Of a stretch of DNA of 64,000 bases, positions 34,069-44,938 are shown piece by piece (the first letter of the stretch is position 1; each line of letters begins with the position of its first letter). This DNA comes from Chlorops oryzae. Its lineage: Eukaryota; Arthropoda; Insecta; Diptera; Chloropidae. Made by a program: the position numbers and the translations under genes. The notes beneath the pieces are model-generated. The model had not been told where the DNA came from. It saw nothing but the letters and a program-made list of their open reading frames with translations, and made no database searches. The stretch is taken from positions 43,337,793-43,401,792 of the forward strand of contig CM035808.1 of assembly GCA_020466095.1 (NCBI GenBank), given 5' to 3'.

Positions 34069-34927
34069 ACAAGTAAGGGTGTTATAGTCAGGCAAGCCTG
34101 ACAATAGAATACCCGACACAGACACACATATTCAAATAATTTTTAATATCAGGAGTTGTTTAAGGCCATAGGGGCCCCATATACCGCATTTTTTTAAATT
34201 TCTTTATGCAAACCGCCCCTTTGCCACGCCCACTTTTCCAATTTTTCGGAATTCTAATCGGAGGCTTAAATATACGCGCAAATTCTAAGTTTCATTGAAA
34301 TATTTGGAAAAAGTCAGATTTTGGGGCAGTTTTCGGATTTTTGTGACAGACCCTAGTACTGGAGGTACCCTTAATAATGAACCAATCCAAAAAAATTTTG
34401 GGCAGGATGTTTATGGTAACAAAGGAATTATAAGTGCCAATTTTCGTTCAAGTCCCATAGGCGTTTCGGGAGTAGGAGACAATTTTCGAAAAACGCCATT
34501 CTGCCACGCCCATTTTTCTGATTTTTGTAAATCACATTAATTGGCCTAAAATATGTTCAAATGCCAAATTTCATCAAAATATCTTGAAAAACTCAGGTTT
34601 TAGAGCAGTTTTTGTGATTTTCATAACAGACCCTAGTACTGGAGGTACCCCTAAAAATGGTCCGATCGGGTCCATTCTCGAACTTGTTCTTACTCATGTC
34701 CCCGTAAGCACGCACACCAAATTTTGTCGAGATAGCTCAACTCCTTCGATAAGATAACTGTATACAAACAGACGGACAGACAGACGGACATGTCTAAATC
34801 GAATCTCCTGGTGACGCTGATCATTTCTATATACATTTTGTATAGTCTATCTCGACTGGTTCTGGGTGTTACACACAACCCAACAAACGCAATATACCCT
34901 CGACACAGAGTGTGTCGGGTATAAAAA
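34069..34927 (+). mobile_element. Family B hairpin-ended repeat, full-length copy B1
   Basis: Head ACAAGTAAGGGTGTTATAGT with the palindrome GTCAGGCAAGCCTGAC, then ATACCCGACACA. The tail has GACGGACATGTCTAAATCG, a CGACACAGAGTGTGTCG hairpin and GGGTATAAAAA. ATACCCGACACA is the inverse of TGTGTCGGGTAT. The middle has no long tandem array and is unrelated to family A except for GCCACGCCCA patches. It starts only 18 bp after A1. It serves as the empty-site reference for the mariner insertion. Confidence 0.88.
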
Positions 34928-35072
34928 CATTATAAAAAAACTAAAAATTATAATTTTTAAGCAACAATGTTGCCAGACTTATTTCCTCTTTTGATTGAGA
35001 AATATTTTTGAAAAAGAGTGAAGAAATTGATGAAATTTTCCTGTAAATTAAAACACTTTTTTTGTCCAAATA

Positions 35073-35256
35073 CAGGGAAACCTCTCAGATGAGGATCTCT
35101 CAGATGAGGACCTCTCACGGGGACCAACTATATGTCCACATTTCAGTGTGAAGTTTGTATGAAAAACAATAAGCAAAGCTAGTGAATGTGCAAAAAAGTG
35201 GCAGCGCATGAGCGTTGCCCGCTTATGAGGGTGTTCGCAGTTGAAAGGATTCACTG
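35073..35256. mobile_element. pogo/Tigger-type MITE, 184 bp
   Basis: Ends CAGGGAAACCTCTCAGATGA and CAGTGAATCCTTTCAACTG (inward from right), flanked by TA at 35071-35072 and 35257-35258. CAGTGAAACCTC-like ends with TA duplication are typical of pogo-type elements. CTCTCAGATGAGGA is repeated twice near the left end. Confidence 0.7.
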
Positions 35257-35277
35257 TATATTCGTATGGGATTCAGT

Positions 35278-35825
35278 GCTCGGACTTCTACCACTTTAGT
35301 GGTATATCTACCACTATTTTCACATTCTACCACTTCTACCACGCTAGGTCCAAATCTATTATTATTTATTTCATGATCATTACAATAACTGAGAGCACAA
35401 AAAATGTGCTTCAATGTTATGCGTTATTGAAAAATATGTTGGCAGCTTCCTATTGTCAAGAATGTTGTCAAGAATGTCAGTATTGACGCTTAACGGCCTC
35501 CAATAAATATTTAAACATTTTTTATAAGAGAAAATACCTTAAAAAAACGTAAGTTTCCAAAATTTCTACATGATCAGATGTGATATATTAGGGGTATGCG
35601 CAAATGCGTCGGAAAGTCTGAAAATTTTAACGGCTTAAGGAGTTATGCAAGATACAAAAAAAAGTTTAAAAAATTGTTAAGTCTAATTTTTCTGATTTTC
35701 CGACTTTCCAACGTCTTTAACACGCCTTTGTGAATACCCCTTTGGTATTACTATATGAAACAATTTCAAATCTACCACTTTTTATAAAAATCTACCACTT
35801 ATTCTTTAAAAATCTACCACCTTTA
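35278..35825. repeat. Two clusters of TCTACCAC repeats
   Basis: TCTACCAC(T) recurs at 35287-35341 and again at 35771-35821, often separated by TTTA-rich spacers. This may be a degraded transposon with subterminal repeats. No bounding ends identified. Confidence 0.5.
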
Positions 35826-36172
35826 AACTTAAACTCAAACTTTTTGAAAGTTTAAACTTTCAAATGATAGTCTTCAGGAGAGTTTAAACCAGGGTTATTA
35901 AATTCATATGAAAATTGTTGAGAAATTCAAATATAGCAGAGGTATTTGATTGAGTTACTGGCATGAAGACCGAAAGAATATATGTATTCGAAAATTTAAA
36001 CGTTCAAAACGTTCACTCTTAAGCCGAGTTAAAGACAGCAACAAATCAGAAGTTCATCGAAATTTTATGAAGATTTTAAAATTCTGAGCTTGACAAGGAT
36101 TTGAAAAAAATCTGTCCGGAGATAAGTTCATAAGTAATTTTTCAAATCACAAAATACAAGGATAAGTCAGAT

Positions 36173-36370
36173 GAAAATTATCGGGAATGAATGGGTCTCA
36201 GTGATGACATGATCCAGGACAGGAATGCCTGCAGAACGATGCTGAGATCAGAAACCCACACCTAAGGAGGAGCATGAGCGAATCCGAAAAGAGATAAGCA
36301 AGGATTAAGAAGATGAAGAAGAATTATCAATATAATGAAGGACTTTCTTATAAAATACCAGTGCTAAATA
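36173..36370 (+). mobile_element. Non-LTR retrotransposon tail remnant, copy 1
   Basis: Matches the tail around 50575-50678 plus 51129-51240, including GATGACATGATCCAGGACAG, AGGAATGCCTGCAGAACGAT and GAGATAAGCAAGG. The site where the hAT sits in the other copy is uninterrupted here (CACACCTAAGGAGGAGCATG). Frames are broken. Confidence 0.65.
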
Positions 36371-36442
36371 TATATAAAAATAAAATAGGTAAAAATCGAT
36401 TTCAAATATCACTCAACATTTTTAAGCCCTTTTAAACTCATA

Positions 36443-36590
36443 AATATGAGTGCGGAAGGAGTCATATATGGCTATTATATGAGCGGAAAAAACAGTCAGA
36501 TATGAGTGCGATAGGAGTGATATATGACTCATTATAGAAGGAAATAAAAGTCAAATATTAGTACGGAAATAGTCATATATGACTCCAAAA
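36443..36590. repeat. About 56-bp tandem repeat, nearly 3 units
   Basis: ATATGAGTGCGGAAGGAGTC, ATATGAGTGCGATAGGAGTG and ATATTAGTACGGAAATAGTC start successive units, each with a CATATATGACTC-like palindromic core. It separates the two retrotransposon-tail blocks at 36173 and 36745, so it may be an insertion. Confidence 0.6.
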
Positions 36591-36744
36591 TGTTCTCCTT
36601 CGTTGTATTACTCCGGCCCCATATAAGACGACCTTCGCAAGAAGGGAAACACGCTCTTTAAGACTCTTAAAAGAGTTCAATATTGAGGGCTCCGACTCCT
36701 ATAAGTGTGCATATATGAGTCTTTTAGGACTCAGAATGTTTGCT

Positions 36745-36870
36745 GGGTTATATCTGTCTGAGAAAACAAAATTTAATCAAATCTTATGCAACTTTATAAA
36801 CTCTTTTTTGCCCTTGAATAAAATTTATTAAAAAATATCCAAATTAGAAAGATAAACGCTTCATGCCATG
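36745..36870 (+). repeat. Segment shared with 51318-51440
   Basis: CTTATGCAACTTTATAAACTC, TTTTTTGCCCTTGAATAAAA and the following TTTATTAAAAAATATC match 51340-51440, in the same order relative to the retrotransposon tail. Probably the 3' end of the same element. Confidence 0.6.
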
Positions 36871-38380
36871 TTATGCTATTTATAACCAGGCATCGGAAAA
36901 AAATTCCCTAAAAATTACAAAAATTGTGTTAAAAACGATGAAAAAATGACTTTAAATTGTCAAAATTAATGCATATATTTTTAATGAGTTTTAAACCATC
37001 ACACAAGGACCTTAAAGGACATTTTTCAGAGAGATTGAGCTTGGTGACTTTTCCAACATTTTTTTATTGGCTTTAACGCATTTTTCGCCATTTTTAGTGC
37101 ATTTTTTTCCAACCCCTAGCGATAACCCTGAAACAACAGCAATCATAAAGCGGTAAAAAAAATGATGAGGTGCTTAAACCAAAGGGTTTCATGCGCGTGA
37201 CTTGGTTATGGCCAATGTTTTAGCGAATATGATCACCAACACCGAAAGTGTTCGACTCAATTCAACACAGAGATGGGGGGAAAACCTCAAAAATTAATTT
37301 GTGAGCCATTTAAAACCAAAAAATTGGATTTCTGGCAACTTTTCTTTAACCACATTATGACTTTCTCGTCGCGTCACGTCACGTCATATGTATATTTATT
37401 CTGTATGCTGCATAATAATTTAACGATTTGCACAGTCTACCTGATTCATTGATTGTCTCACAGTTGGTGGATTATTTACTCGCATTTTGATTTGAATATC
37501 TAAAAGTTGAGGATTTTGGTGCATGAATGCATGCACATATGTACATACATATATTGAATATTCTCTCAATAAGGCCATGTTGGGTGTTCTGTTTTAATAA
37601 TTCGTATTCCAGTCCATGCTTTGGTATCAGCATGATGTCAAGCATGAAACAAATCAATACGAGATCGAAACTCCCACTTTCTTGCGTTATGTGACATGTA
37701 TCACAACCTTTTTGCATACGTAATTATGAACTCGCATATGTGTGTGCCCTGAGATGACAGACAGTTCGATAGGAGTGGGTGAAGATGATGGGGCGATGAG
37801 TCACGAGTGTGAAAAACAAATAAAGATTTTTCTTTAAATGAGGCGAAATTGTGAAATGACAATCCTTAATCCCACTCAATTTGTGGTCTTTCATAGGGAT
37901 ATGGCGCTATATGCGTGAGCTATTCCGAGACTTTGAATATCATTTGTTTACGTGGGGGATCAGTTAAAATAGATTGGAAAATTCCTTCCGGTAAAACTTA
38001 GAAACATAATAATGACTACTTAAATAATGACTTACATTGAAAGGTCCTTATAGTTTTATGTATTTTCCTTAGTGATTTTACTGCTTGTACTTATCCATCA
38101 TTGTCTCCATAAGTACACGTCGTTTATAGCTATAAGCCTTGAATCCATGACTCAAAGACCGCATCATACTTTAACGCCTTTAGCAAAATCAATTGACAAC
38201 AACACGTACAAGGACAATGCACTAAAAAAAAAAATGAAAAAAAAAATTCACTTGAAAAGTATGTAGAGAGAAGATGGAAGTAGAAAAAGAATGCAAAATA
38301 GAGAGCTTCTACCAATGACACCTCACCAAGCCTTTCTTGCTTCGTTCAATTCGCCGTTTCGCCGTTTCGCTTGTCTTTTT
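36871..38380. other. No gene recognised
   Basis: Part of 36885-37110 shares phrases (AACCAGGCAT, AAGGACATTTTTCAGAG) with 40960-41110, suggesting another low-copy repeat. Otherwise ordinary AT-rich DNA. Confidence 0.35.
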
Positions 38381-38454
38381 GATTATTTGTATGCAAAGAT
38401 AAAGACGACAGCGTAAATGCACATTCCCAAACGTTTTCGCGAAATCCATGTTCC

Positions 38455-38485
38455 TATAAAATTCAGAAGCTACTCAAAGTCAAAT
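38455..38485 (+). promoter_or_regulatory. Candidate TATA promoter upstream of a short open frame
   Basis: CCTATAAAATTC with TATAAA at 38455-38460, and a weak initiator-like GTCAAATC about 25 bp downstream. The following 160 bp is CAG/AAC-rich leader-like sequence leading to an ATG at 38644. The motif alone is not decisive. Confidence 0.25.
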
Positions 38486-38643
38486 CCGACTTAGAAGTAG
38501 CAGCGGCAAGCAGCAAACAGCAAGCGGCATACGGTAAACGGCAAACATCCGACATTGGACAAGCACGAAGAGAACGCGAAATCTATCGAATCAACGAAAG
38601 AACCAAAAGAACGAACGGTTTACGAAACGCACACTTTGATAAA

Positions 38644-38748
38644 ATGACAGCTGAAAAAGATAGACGCACTCTGACGGAAGAAGCAGAGGCGTTTTTAGCC
38701 AATAGAGAAGTCTACACTTGGATAGATAGACATGGTGCTTCAGAATGA
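38644..38748 (+). CDS. Candidate 34-residue open frame in a 121-codon stop-free stretch
   Basis: Not a recognised gene. The frame is stop-free from 38383 to 38745, with its only ATG at 38644 in good fly context (TAAAATG). The product from the ATG is 34 residues, highly charged, starting MTAEKDRRTLTEEAEAFL, and ends at TGA 38746-38748. The upstream part also reads as mixed, charged residues, so the segment could be an internal or first coding exon rather than a micropeptide. It follows a TATA-like site by about 190 bp. CAG-rich leaders can stay open by chance. Conservation of the frame in a related fly would decide. Confidence 0.25.
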   Translation: MTAEKDRRTLTEEAEAFLANREVYTWIDRHGASE

Positions 38749-39660
38749 AAAGATCCACATGGATGGATGGATGCATAAATCGATGGACGCACGTTCATTG
38801 TTTGGCAGACAGGCAGCGAGCTGCATGACGATTACACCCAAAAGAAAAAATAAGAAGCAAAAAACAAAAAACTTGAAAAAAAAAAAGATATCGCATAGAG
38901 CGCGTAGCGTCTCCTCTTTGATTATGCTGGTCATGTACAATTTGTGGTTGTGTAGCGTCTGTCCGATGTCTTAGAGGTTGCCACAACGCCTTCTGGTTGC
39001 TTCACAACGTACTCTAAATGTATTCAATTGTCAATCGAAGCGGATATTCACGAATAAGTCTGAAAAATAAAACCTTATTTAAATGGCAAAAGAAGGACCA
39101 AATGTTACATCATCAGACTCTTTCTGGTAATACGAAAGCTAATCAAAGACACAAGTGAGCCTAGAAGTCGAAAGAGATTTCACCCCGCTTAAATCTCGAT
39201 TCCAATACACTGTACTTCAAAATGCCATGTTGGAAAGGCAGGCCCCAATTTAGGGGTTGGCGAGCCGGGCGAATGCCCAAACCAACACTGTGAAAGACGG
39301 TAACTTCACATAGATATGGGGAAACAGTTCCCAATTGGTACCGCCTTGATAGGGAAAGGCTTGATTGTATTTCACATTAAAATCCCGGGAAAAAATTCAT
39401 TACAAAGAATCTTCATATCTTCAAAAATTGCGTTACGTAACACTTGGACGCTCTCTTAAAGAAAAAGGAAAAAATTCAAAGATTCTGGTACCTTTTTCCC
39501 GTAAACAGCACTAGTATTTAACTGGTATAAATTATCCCAATTGCCTATAAAAGAACAAGAATAGTTCTGGTGCATACGGCAATAGTGCTTTCCTGTACAG
39601 ATGTTGTACTGATTTTCTGCAGAATTTTATTTGGGCAAGGCTATAGAAAATAATTTTTAC
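38749..39660. other. No gene recognised
   Basis: AT-rich sequence. CAGCACTAGTATTTAACTGG-like phrases occur on both sides of the family A copy that follows (about 39508 and 40850), hinting that A2 landed in an older repeat. Confidence 0.35.
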
Positions 39661-39665
39661 TGATA

Positions 39666-40826
39666 TTTTTATACCCAGCGTAAGCGGGGTATATTAGTTT
39701 TGTGCAAATCTTGTAACAGGGAGAATTAAGCTCCGGAGATATAGAAAAATATATATAGAAATGATCAGGATCAAAAACTGAATCGATTTAGACATGTCCG
39801 TCTGACCGTCTGTCCGTCCGTCCGTGGTCGGATCTCCTCCGAAACGGCTGAACCAATGAAGTCGAAATTTGGCACACATGTATATCGGGGTCCGAGTATG
39901 ATCCTAAGTAAAAATGGGAGACATCCGCCCACTGCCACGCCCACAAATGCATTTATTGTGTTTTCAGTAAAATGCTTGTAACTTGCGAACCACTCAACAC
40001 ATTTCATTGATATTTGGTGTGCTGGTAAACTACGAAAAGGGACATATCCTGGCAAAAAATGGACGCCGCCCTCCTCGAGCCACGCCCACAAATAAGCCCA
40101 AAAATAAGGTCTTATCGTAACTTGTGAAGTAAAAGGCGTAGAAGCTTCAAATTCGCAGCATAGGTTGACCAAGGCAAATGAAAGGTGTAGGGAAATAATT
40201 GATGTTGCCCTCCCACTGCCACGCCCACAAATAGAGAATTTTCATAGCTTCCGACGTAAAAGGCGTAGAAGCTTCAAAATCGCAACATAGGTTCACCAAG
40301 GCGAATGAAAGGTTTAGGAATATTTTTTTATGGCCCGCCCACTGCCACGCCCACAAATAAAGATTTTTCGTAACTTCCGGAGTAAAAGGCGCAGAAGCTT
40401 CGAATTCGCAACATAGGTTCACCAAGGCGAATAAAAGGTGTAGGAAAAAATTTTATGCGGCCCGCTCACTGCGACGCCCACAAATAAAGATTTTTCGTAA
40501 CTTCCGAAGTAAAAGGCGTAGAAGCTTCGAATTAGTAACATAGGTTCACCAAGGCGAATGAAAGGTGTAAGAAAAAATTTTTTGTGGCCCGCCCACTGCC
40601 ACGCCCACAAATAAAGATTTTTCGTAACTTCCGAAGTAAAAGGCGTAGAAGCTTCAAATTCGCAACATAGGTTCCCCAAGGCGAATGAAAGGTGTAGGGA
40701 AATAATTGATGTTGCCCTCCCACTGCCACGCCCACAAATAGAGAAGCAAAACATAGTGCGCTCATAATGTCAGGACGCTGGGTATTTCAAAGTCGGGCTT
40801 GACCGACTTTAGCTTTCTTACTTGTT
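39666..40826 (-). mobile_element. Family A repeat, full-length copy A2 with five internal units
   Basis: On the minus strand it runs from AACAAGTAAG at 40826 through the head hairpin to GGGTATAAAAA at 39666. GAAGCTTC anchors at 40141, 40268, 40394, 40521 and 40648 show five tandem units of 126-127 bp, two more than A1. Long open frames in it are translations of the repeat units. Confidence 0.9.
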
Positions 40827-41817
40827 TTAAACTAGTATATGTAGTACTAGTACAGCACTAGTTGAAATTTCTGAAGGGCAACACTGTTTTTCATTGTAGC
40901 TAGTTCCATACCCTTGCGTGTGTTGAATATTTCTGCGTTATTGCAAACCAGGCATTAATTGCAATGAATACGAATAAACCCTTATCTTGAAGTTAAACAA
41001 TTTTAACAAGTTTTAAACCATAAATCAACGTTCCTAAGGACATTTTTCAGAGGAAGAAACTTTGGAATGTTTTACGGCATTTTTTCATTACTTTTTTTTC
41101 GTTTAAAGAGCCTTTTTCTGAGCTCCGTTCGAATTGGACTGAAAAAAACATTCAAGTAAATCTTATTCCATCCTTTTTTTAACCTTTGAATAAAATTTTA
41201 ATCATTAAAATATTGTAATAATAAAGCTGAGCTCTAGGCTCTAGGCCGGGAGTAGCTGACCTTTTTTTTTAAGTAACGAGACAATGAAAATTATTCAATA
41301 TCGTGGCAAAATGCTTAAAATGAGGTAACATATTTTCCCATTAATTGAGTTAAACTGTATGAATTCCTGAGTAATTACTTGAGTTTGAATACGAAATATG
41401 TTTTACCATAATTTCTGAAAATTAATTTAAGTTCCCTATTTCAGTCGAAAGAACAGAATGGCGAAGGAATTTCAACGAGTTCAATGTTTATTGTAAGAAA
41501 TAAATCGAAATTTGAGCTCATATTTCCCTTGACTGAATTAAATTCGACGGCCGGTTTTTTCATAGAAAATGTCTGTATCGCCTCACTATTCTCTACGCTA
41601 TTCTATTATGTATTTAATCCGATTACAGTGCAAAGTTAGGTCTAAAATTAGACCTATGGCTTAATTCGCGATAATTAACAGACAAAAGATACGTATTACT
41701 TGAGGTTCTATCCTTCATGCATATTTCGCATAACTAAGCGCTTTTATCTGTCCAGAATGAATCATAGTTACTCTTTGCTCAAAAACTTTCTATCATAGAC
41801 CACAATTCCTCTGCTTG
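40827..41817. other. No gene recognised
   Basis: AT-rich. 40960-41110 shares phrases with 36885-37110, and 41180-41220 (ACCTTTGAATAAAATTTTAA) resembles the 36745 and 51318 segments. Confidence 0.35.
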
Positions 41818-42105
41818 CTAGTGAAAATAAAGTTTTTCGAATTCGCGAACGCGTGATCTAGGTCAAATTAACGTTAGAGGAAAATACTTGTTAAAAGAGC
41901 TGCGACTTTCGCGAATGGTGGTCATGGTAAAGCACCTTTAGGACCGTTAGATGGTGATTTGTCTAGCCGAAACACTTTGAATTCATAAATAGTGAAAATG
42001 AACTCTTGGCGAACATTCGCTACTGGTGATCCCATGGTCAAATGTTTAATCGTTAGACGGATTTATGTCTAGCTGCAGAAATGTCGAAAATGTGTTCATG
42101 TACAA
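41818..42105. repeat. Diverged, inverted 101-bp repeat units (about 3)
   Basis: Recurring phrases GCGAATGGTGGTCATGGT, CGTTAGA, TAGCTG and TAGTGAAAATGA occur in the order of the reverse complement of the array at 23055-23695. Spacing is near 100 bp. An old copy on the other strand. Confidence 0.7.
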
Positions 42106-43368
42106 ATTTACCTTAGATGATTTTGTCTGAACGAAAATTTCTCATTCAAGGACAGTAGCAAATGGGCCTTTAAGTATTTTATTTTTCGAAAAAGGCTAAC
42201 AATTAAAATTTAAATCGTCAATTTTATTACATATTAGTTTAATTTTGAATGCTGAGAGCCTCTATGAAAATCGAAATCAGAAATCAGATTTATAAGTTTT
42301 GATCACAACTCAAACCACAATTTGTCTGCTTTGTGTAATAACCTTAAGTTCTCATTTGTCACGTTGAAACAGATGGGCTACCTCAACTCGTGTCGTTTTG
42401 CTGTCGTATATCGCCCCCCAAAAAAAGATAAGTCATTAGCGTGCCAGACTCTCTAGTGTCAATTAGAAAGTATTGAATCAAATGACACTTGAAGACAACG
42501 ACGACAACGCCGTGGAGGGCAACTTGCATGCGCGCGTATTCTTCTTCGTTGACACTCGAAATCAAACAAAAATTTGCGCTAAATTAAATAAATGATGAGG
42601 GCGGCATAAGTGGAAAAGAATTCACAGTAGCACCATCTTTCGATGAGGGAAAGCAAAAGGGTGGCATTAAATTCAATCGCAAATTCGTATGTATACGGTT
42701 TCTTCAATAATAGGTAGCAACAACAGAAGTCGCAACACCACAATGACAGCAAACAACGCAGACAGCAACAACAGCTAAAATAACAAAAACAACAATGGTA
42801 ACAACAATTTTGAACTGCAACAACTTTCGCAGTGACAGGAACATTGTTTTGTGCACTAATAAAGGACACATGTGGCATGTGGCGTTCTATGAGCGCACAC
42901 AGCCGTATAAACGAGTAGGAAGTAAAGACAGCGAACAAGCAACACGCGTCAACGTGTTGTCGTCGTCATCGGCTAATGCAGCTAATGATATCCGTCCGCT
43001 TCCTTTTAACGACTACGCGCGTTACAAATGAACTCAAGAATTGGTATTCCGAACAAGAAAAAAATATGAAAAAAAAAAACAACCTATGTAAAATGTACAC
43101 ATTTGGATAAGGGGAACGAACGAACACCACACACGTTGTCATTTGGCTTAAGGTCATTGTGGATTTAGGGCAGCTTTAATGGATTGACGACAATACATGA
43201 AAATAATAAATAAGTTATTTTTTATTCTCTTTCATGTCATTAAAGACCTCAAGTAATATTGATAGGATCTCTCAGAAAAATTGAAGGCTCTCCCCTGAAA
43301 CTTCAGAGATGGTAATTTTTTTTTTTTATCACATCGACTCCCTTCGCTAGAAATGAACTAGAAATACA
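42106..43368. other. No gene recognised
   Basis: 42715-42800 is CAACAACA-rich and keeps several frames open. Otherwise ordinary sequence. Confidence 0.35.
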
Positions 43369-43370
43369 TA

Positions 43371-44234
43371 AGGTAAGTGTACCACGTAAGGCCCACCTAA
43401 TACCTTTTCGATTACAGCGTACAAAGTATTGATGATAGAAACCCGATTGTTTTTATGTTGTTTTATTTGATAAATTTTCTATAGAAAAACAAAAAATTCT
43501 ACCAAAAATCATTATCGGAAAAGCTCCTAAAATGCGATTTGAAAAAACGTCATTTTGGGCCTTACGAGGAACATGTGTACCTTAAAAGGCCCACTTATTC
43601 CTTGTTTGAGATAATGAACCCAAACTTGCATTCATTACTTTTGAAAGCCTTTTATGTTAATTTATATTGTAAAAGCTAGTAAAAAAAAATTAAAATATCA
43701 GACAAAATTCGTTTATTTAAAAAAAAACTTAACGAATGTTACTAACCTGTTTTTGATTAAGAATTAAAGATTAAACGCTATTTAAGCAAAAAAAAAAGGT
43801 ATAGTTGCCGTCTTTTGACCTCAGAGCAACTCAATATAAGGTTTCTTAATGACCGTTGTTGAATTTTTTATGGTGGGCCTTCATAGGCCTTCCAAGAAAA
43901 AAAAATTGCTATTGATTTTTTTACCATAAACATACCTCTGTATCTTCACAATACAACAAACTTTGTTATTTTAAGAAAGCAACCCACAATTTCACTATAG
44001 ATCATTATTTTTTAAGCATCGTCCACTATAAAAATGGCTTTTTTACGCCTCTGTTATTTTCAATTGACTGTGGTCGCCGCAAATATAGTGCGATTGTCTT
44101 AATTTTTTATTTCTACGAAATAACTTGAGGACATGTTTCAACATGTGCAAGTACAGAAACATTTGATAGTTAGAAGTTGGTTAAAATGAAAGTGGGCCTT
44201 ACGAGGAGCCGGGCCTTACGTGGTACACTTACCT
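43371..44234 (-). mobile_element. TA-flanked DNA transposon with CACGTAAGGCCC ends (copy 2, 864 bp)
   Basis: Inverted ends AGGTAAGTGTACCACGTAAG are perfectly matched at both sides, flanked by TA at 43369-43370 and 44235-44236. The interior matches 3610-4464 in reverse. Like copy 1 it has GGGCCTTACGAGG-type motifs just inside both ends. No transposase. Confidence 0.87.
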
Positions 44235-44446
44235 TATATAACGTCTCTTTCATTCATCTCAATAAAATTATTCTCAAGCTACTTGTTAGATACAAAAAAA
44301 AAGTAAATAAATAAATAAAATTTTAAATTTATATAAAAAATAAACAAATAATAAAATAAAAAAACAATAATAAATAAAAATTAAATTTAAAAAAATAATA
44401 ATTTAAAATTAAATGCAAAAATAAATTTTTTTTAAATTAAAAGAAT

Positions 44447-44938
44447 AAGTGCCAACTTTCATTCAAATCCCATTTGAATTTCGGGTGTACGAGATAATTT
44501 CCCAAAAATTCCCTACTGCCACTCCCACTTTTCTAATTTTCCTAAGTCACATTAACTGCCTTAAATTATGATCAAATGTCAAATTTCATCCAAGTGTATC
44601 TTGAAAAAGACCGGTTTTTGTGATTTTTATAACAGACCCTAATACTGGAGGTACCCTTAAAAATGATCCGATCGGGTCCATTCTCGAACTTGTTCTTACT
44701 CATGTCCCCGTGTGAACGCATAGCAAATTTCGTATCTCAATTTCTTCGATAAGAAAACTGTATACAAACAGACAGACGGAGAGACAGACAGACGGACACG
44801 GCTAAATCGAATATCCTGGTGACGCTGATCATTTCTATATACATTTTGTATGGCCTAACTCGACTGGTTCTGGGTGTTACACACAACCACACAAACGCAA
44901 TATACCCCCGACACAGAGTGTGTCTGTCGGATATAAAA
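44447..44938 (+). mobile_element. Family B repeat, 5'-truncated copy B3
   Basis: Starts inside the family at AAGTGCCAACTTTCATTCAA and continues to the tail, with CGGACACGGCTAAATCGAAT and the GACACAGAGTGTGTC hairpin. The last stem contains a GTCT duplication and reads CGGATATAAAAA, so the end is mutated. Confidence 0.85.

Noticed and set aside
42579..42938. Cys-rich minus-strand frame of 119 codons
   Set aside because: Its Cys run comes from a TTGCTGTTGT-type tract. Flanks are random.
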